Origin: Acidobacteriota bacterium
GTDB lineage: Bacteria > Acidobacteriota > Terriglobia > Acidiferrales > UBA7541
Assembly: GCA_003131705.1 (NCBI GenBank)
Contig: PKUY01000437.1
Span: forward strand, 1-6,014
Direction of reading: 5' to 3'
DNA length: 6,014 nucleotides
The translations under genes and the position numbers were made by a program. Each line of letters opens with the position of its first letter. Positions within the stretch are counted from its first letter, which is position 1. This document shows, in pieces, positions 5,137-6,014 of this stretch. The notes beneath the pieces were generated by a model, which was not told the DNA's origin, made no database searches, and was given only the letters and a program-made list of their open reading frames with translations.

Positions 5137-6014
5137 CACGCGATCGGTGTTGCCATTTTTCGAGGTGGGTTGAAGAACGGCAATGCATTTGTCGTGGCGC
5201 GCACTTTGTGCCGCACCGCTTCAACCGTAAATTCCACCTGGAATTCTGCGCCCAGTGCCGCATGCTCGCTGCTGATACTCGCAAGGGCGATCATTTTCTT
5301 TAGCGAGGGAGACCATGTCGTGGAAGTCGCCTTCCCTATTTGCAACCCCCCGCGATAGACAGGCACCGCCACGCGCGAAGCCGTGTCGGGCACCTGCGGC
5401 ACAAGTCCGATCGCGTCATAGAGGCGTTCGACGTCGTCCCAATTGATCTCAAGTCCAATCAACAGCCGCTTCGGACCGCTCCGCTTCTCCCCTTCGAGCG
5501 CCTCGCGTCCGATGAAATGTTTCTTTTCCAAATCCACCAACCGCCCCAGTCCGATTTCAAACGGCGAATGTTTCTGCGACTCGATCAGCGCCTTTTTGCT
5601 GCTGAGGTAATCCACGTCGATCAGAATCAGCCCCGCTTCGATTCGCGCCACGTCCAGCGCCAGCATCCCGGCGGCGTGTAAATCAAATTGTCGGCCGTGT
5701 TCCGCCAGTGCGTCCCATACTTTGGGGGCTTCGTCCCACGGAATCCAGATTTCGTAGCCGAGGTCGCCGGTGTATCCCGTACGCGAAATGTCCACTTCGA
5801 CGCCCGCAATTCTTCCGTGCGTGTGCCGAAAATACTTCAGATCCGTGATGTCCGCATCGCACGCCTGTTGCAATAGTCGCCCTGATGTAGGCCCCTGAAT
5901 TGCCAGCGCAGCCAGTTGGTTGGAGATGTCTTCGATTGTCACGTCGAGGCCCAGCGCGTTCTGATGGAACCACCGCATGTTCGGATCGGCCGCCGTCAAT
6001 CGATACAAGTTTTC
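5136..6014 (-). CDS. GcvT-family aminomethyltransferase-like protein, C-terminal part (5' end outside window)
   Basis: GcvT-family proteins use tetrahydrofolate to accept one-carbon units, in the glycine cleavage system or in related demethylases and dehydrogenase fusions. The frame is open to the right edge (E-N-L-Y-R-L-T-A-A-D reads straight in), so 292 residues plus stop are visible and roughly the first quarter is missing. Visible in order: LAALAIQGPTSGRLL, the conserved SRTGYTGDLGYEIWIP, GMLALDVARIEAGLILIDVD, SPFEIGLGRLVDL with KKHFIGREAL, and the C-terminal beta-barrel with PVYRGGLQIGKATSTTWSPS. Compared with canonical GcvT there is an extra stretch of about 20 residues (around NWDDVERLYDAIGLVPQVPD) before the barrel, and the SSKKALIESQKHSPFEIGLG segment resembles the orphan 'aminomethyltransferase family' group more than GcvT itself. 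No gcvH or gcvP is visible, so I give no gene symbol. It converges on msrA. The family is sure; substrate is not. Confidence 0.88.
   Translation of the reverse strand, partial: ENLYRLTAADPNMRWFHQNALGLDVTIEDISNQLAALAIQGPTSGRLLQQACDADITDLKYFRHTHGRIAGVEVDISRTGYTGDLGYEIWIPWDEAPKVWDALAEHGRQFDLHAAGMLALDVARIEAGLILIDVDYLSSKKALIESQKHSPFEIGLGRLVDLEKKHFIGREALEGEKRSGPKRLLIGLEINWDDVERLYDAIGLVPQVPDTASRVAVPVYRGGLQIGKATSTTWSPSLKKMIALASISSEHAALGAEFQVEFTVEAVRHKVRATTNALPFFNPPRKMATPIA

Noticed and set aside
5340..5681. A + strand frame of 113 codons opposite the GcvT-like gene.
   Set aside because: It is antisense to a clearly conserved protein-coding region and shows no motif of its own.

Overview
The window suggests a Gram-negative, GC-moderate (mid-50s percent by eye) environmental bacterium. 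The evidence is an exported DUF302 protein, a Tat-type signal peptide on MsrB, a lipobox on MsrA, and a GcvT-like protein of a kind I associate with soil phyla such as Acidobacteriota. That placement is an impression from protein style and not a proven assignment.

Layout. (1) 2-421, + strand: the 3' end of selB, the selenocysteine-specific elongation factor, running in from the left edge. (2) 422-1196: a gene-poor stretch holding a truncated acyl-CoA dehydrogenase remnant on the - strand (546-797), two inverted repeats and about 400 bases with no convincing gene. (3) 1197-2360, - strand: a complete HI0933/BaiN-type FAD flavoprotein. (4) 2361-2544: a divergent intergenic region with a 12-base perfect palindrome next to an imperfect hairpin. 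(5) 2545-5093, + strand: four genes in a row, namely an exported DUF302 protein, a MaoC-type hydratase/thioesterase-fold protein, an exported MsrB and a lipoprotein MsrA. (6) 5136-6014, - strand: the C-terminal 292 residues of a GcvT-family aminomethyltransferase-like protein, convergent with msrA and cut by the right edge.

The clearest functional unit is msrB-msrA (60 bases apart). Both stereospecific methionine sulfoxide reductases appear to be exported, MsrB by a twin-arginine signal and MsrA as a Sec lipoprotein, so together they would repair both diastereomers of oxidised methionine in the cell envelope. Both keep the catalytic cysteine, yet both lack the usual resolving cysteine, so how they are re-reduced is an open question. 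I found no mobile element, CRISPR array, tRNA, rRNA or convincing new defence or biosynthetic system. Most genes here belong to known families.
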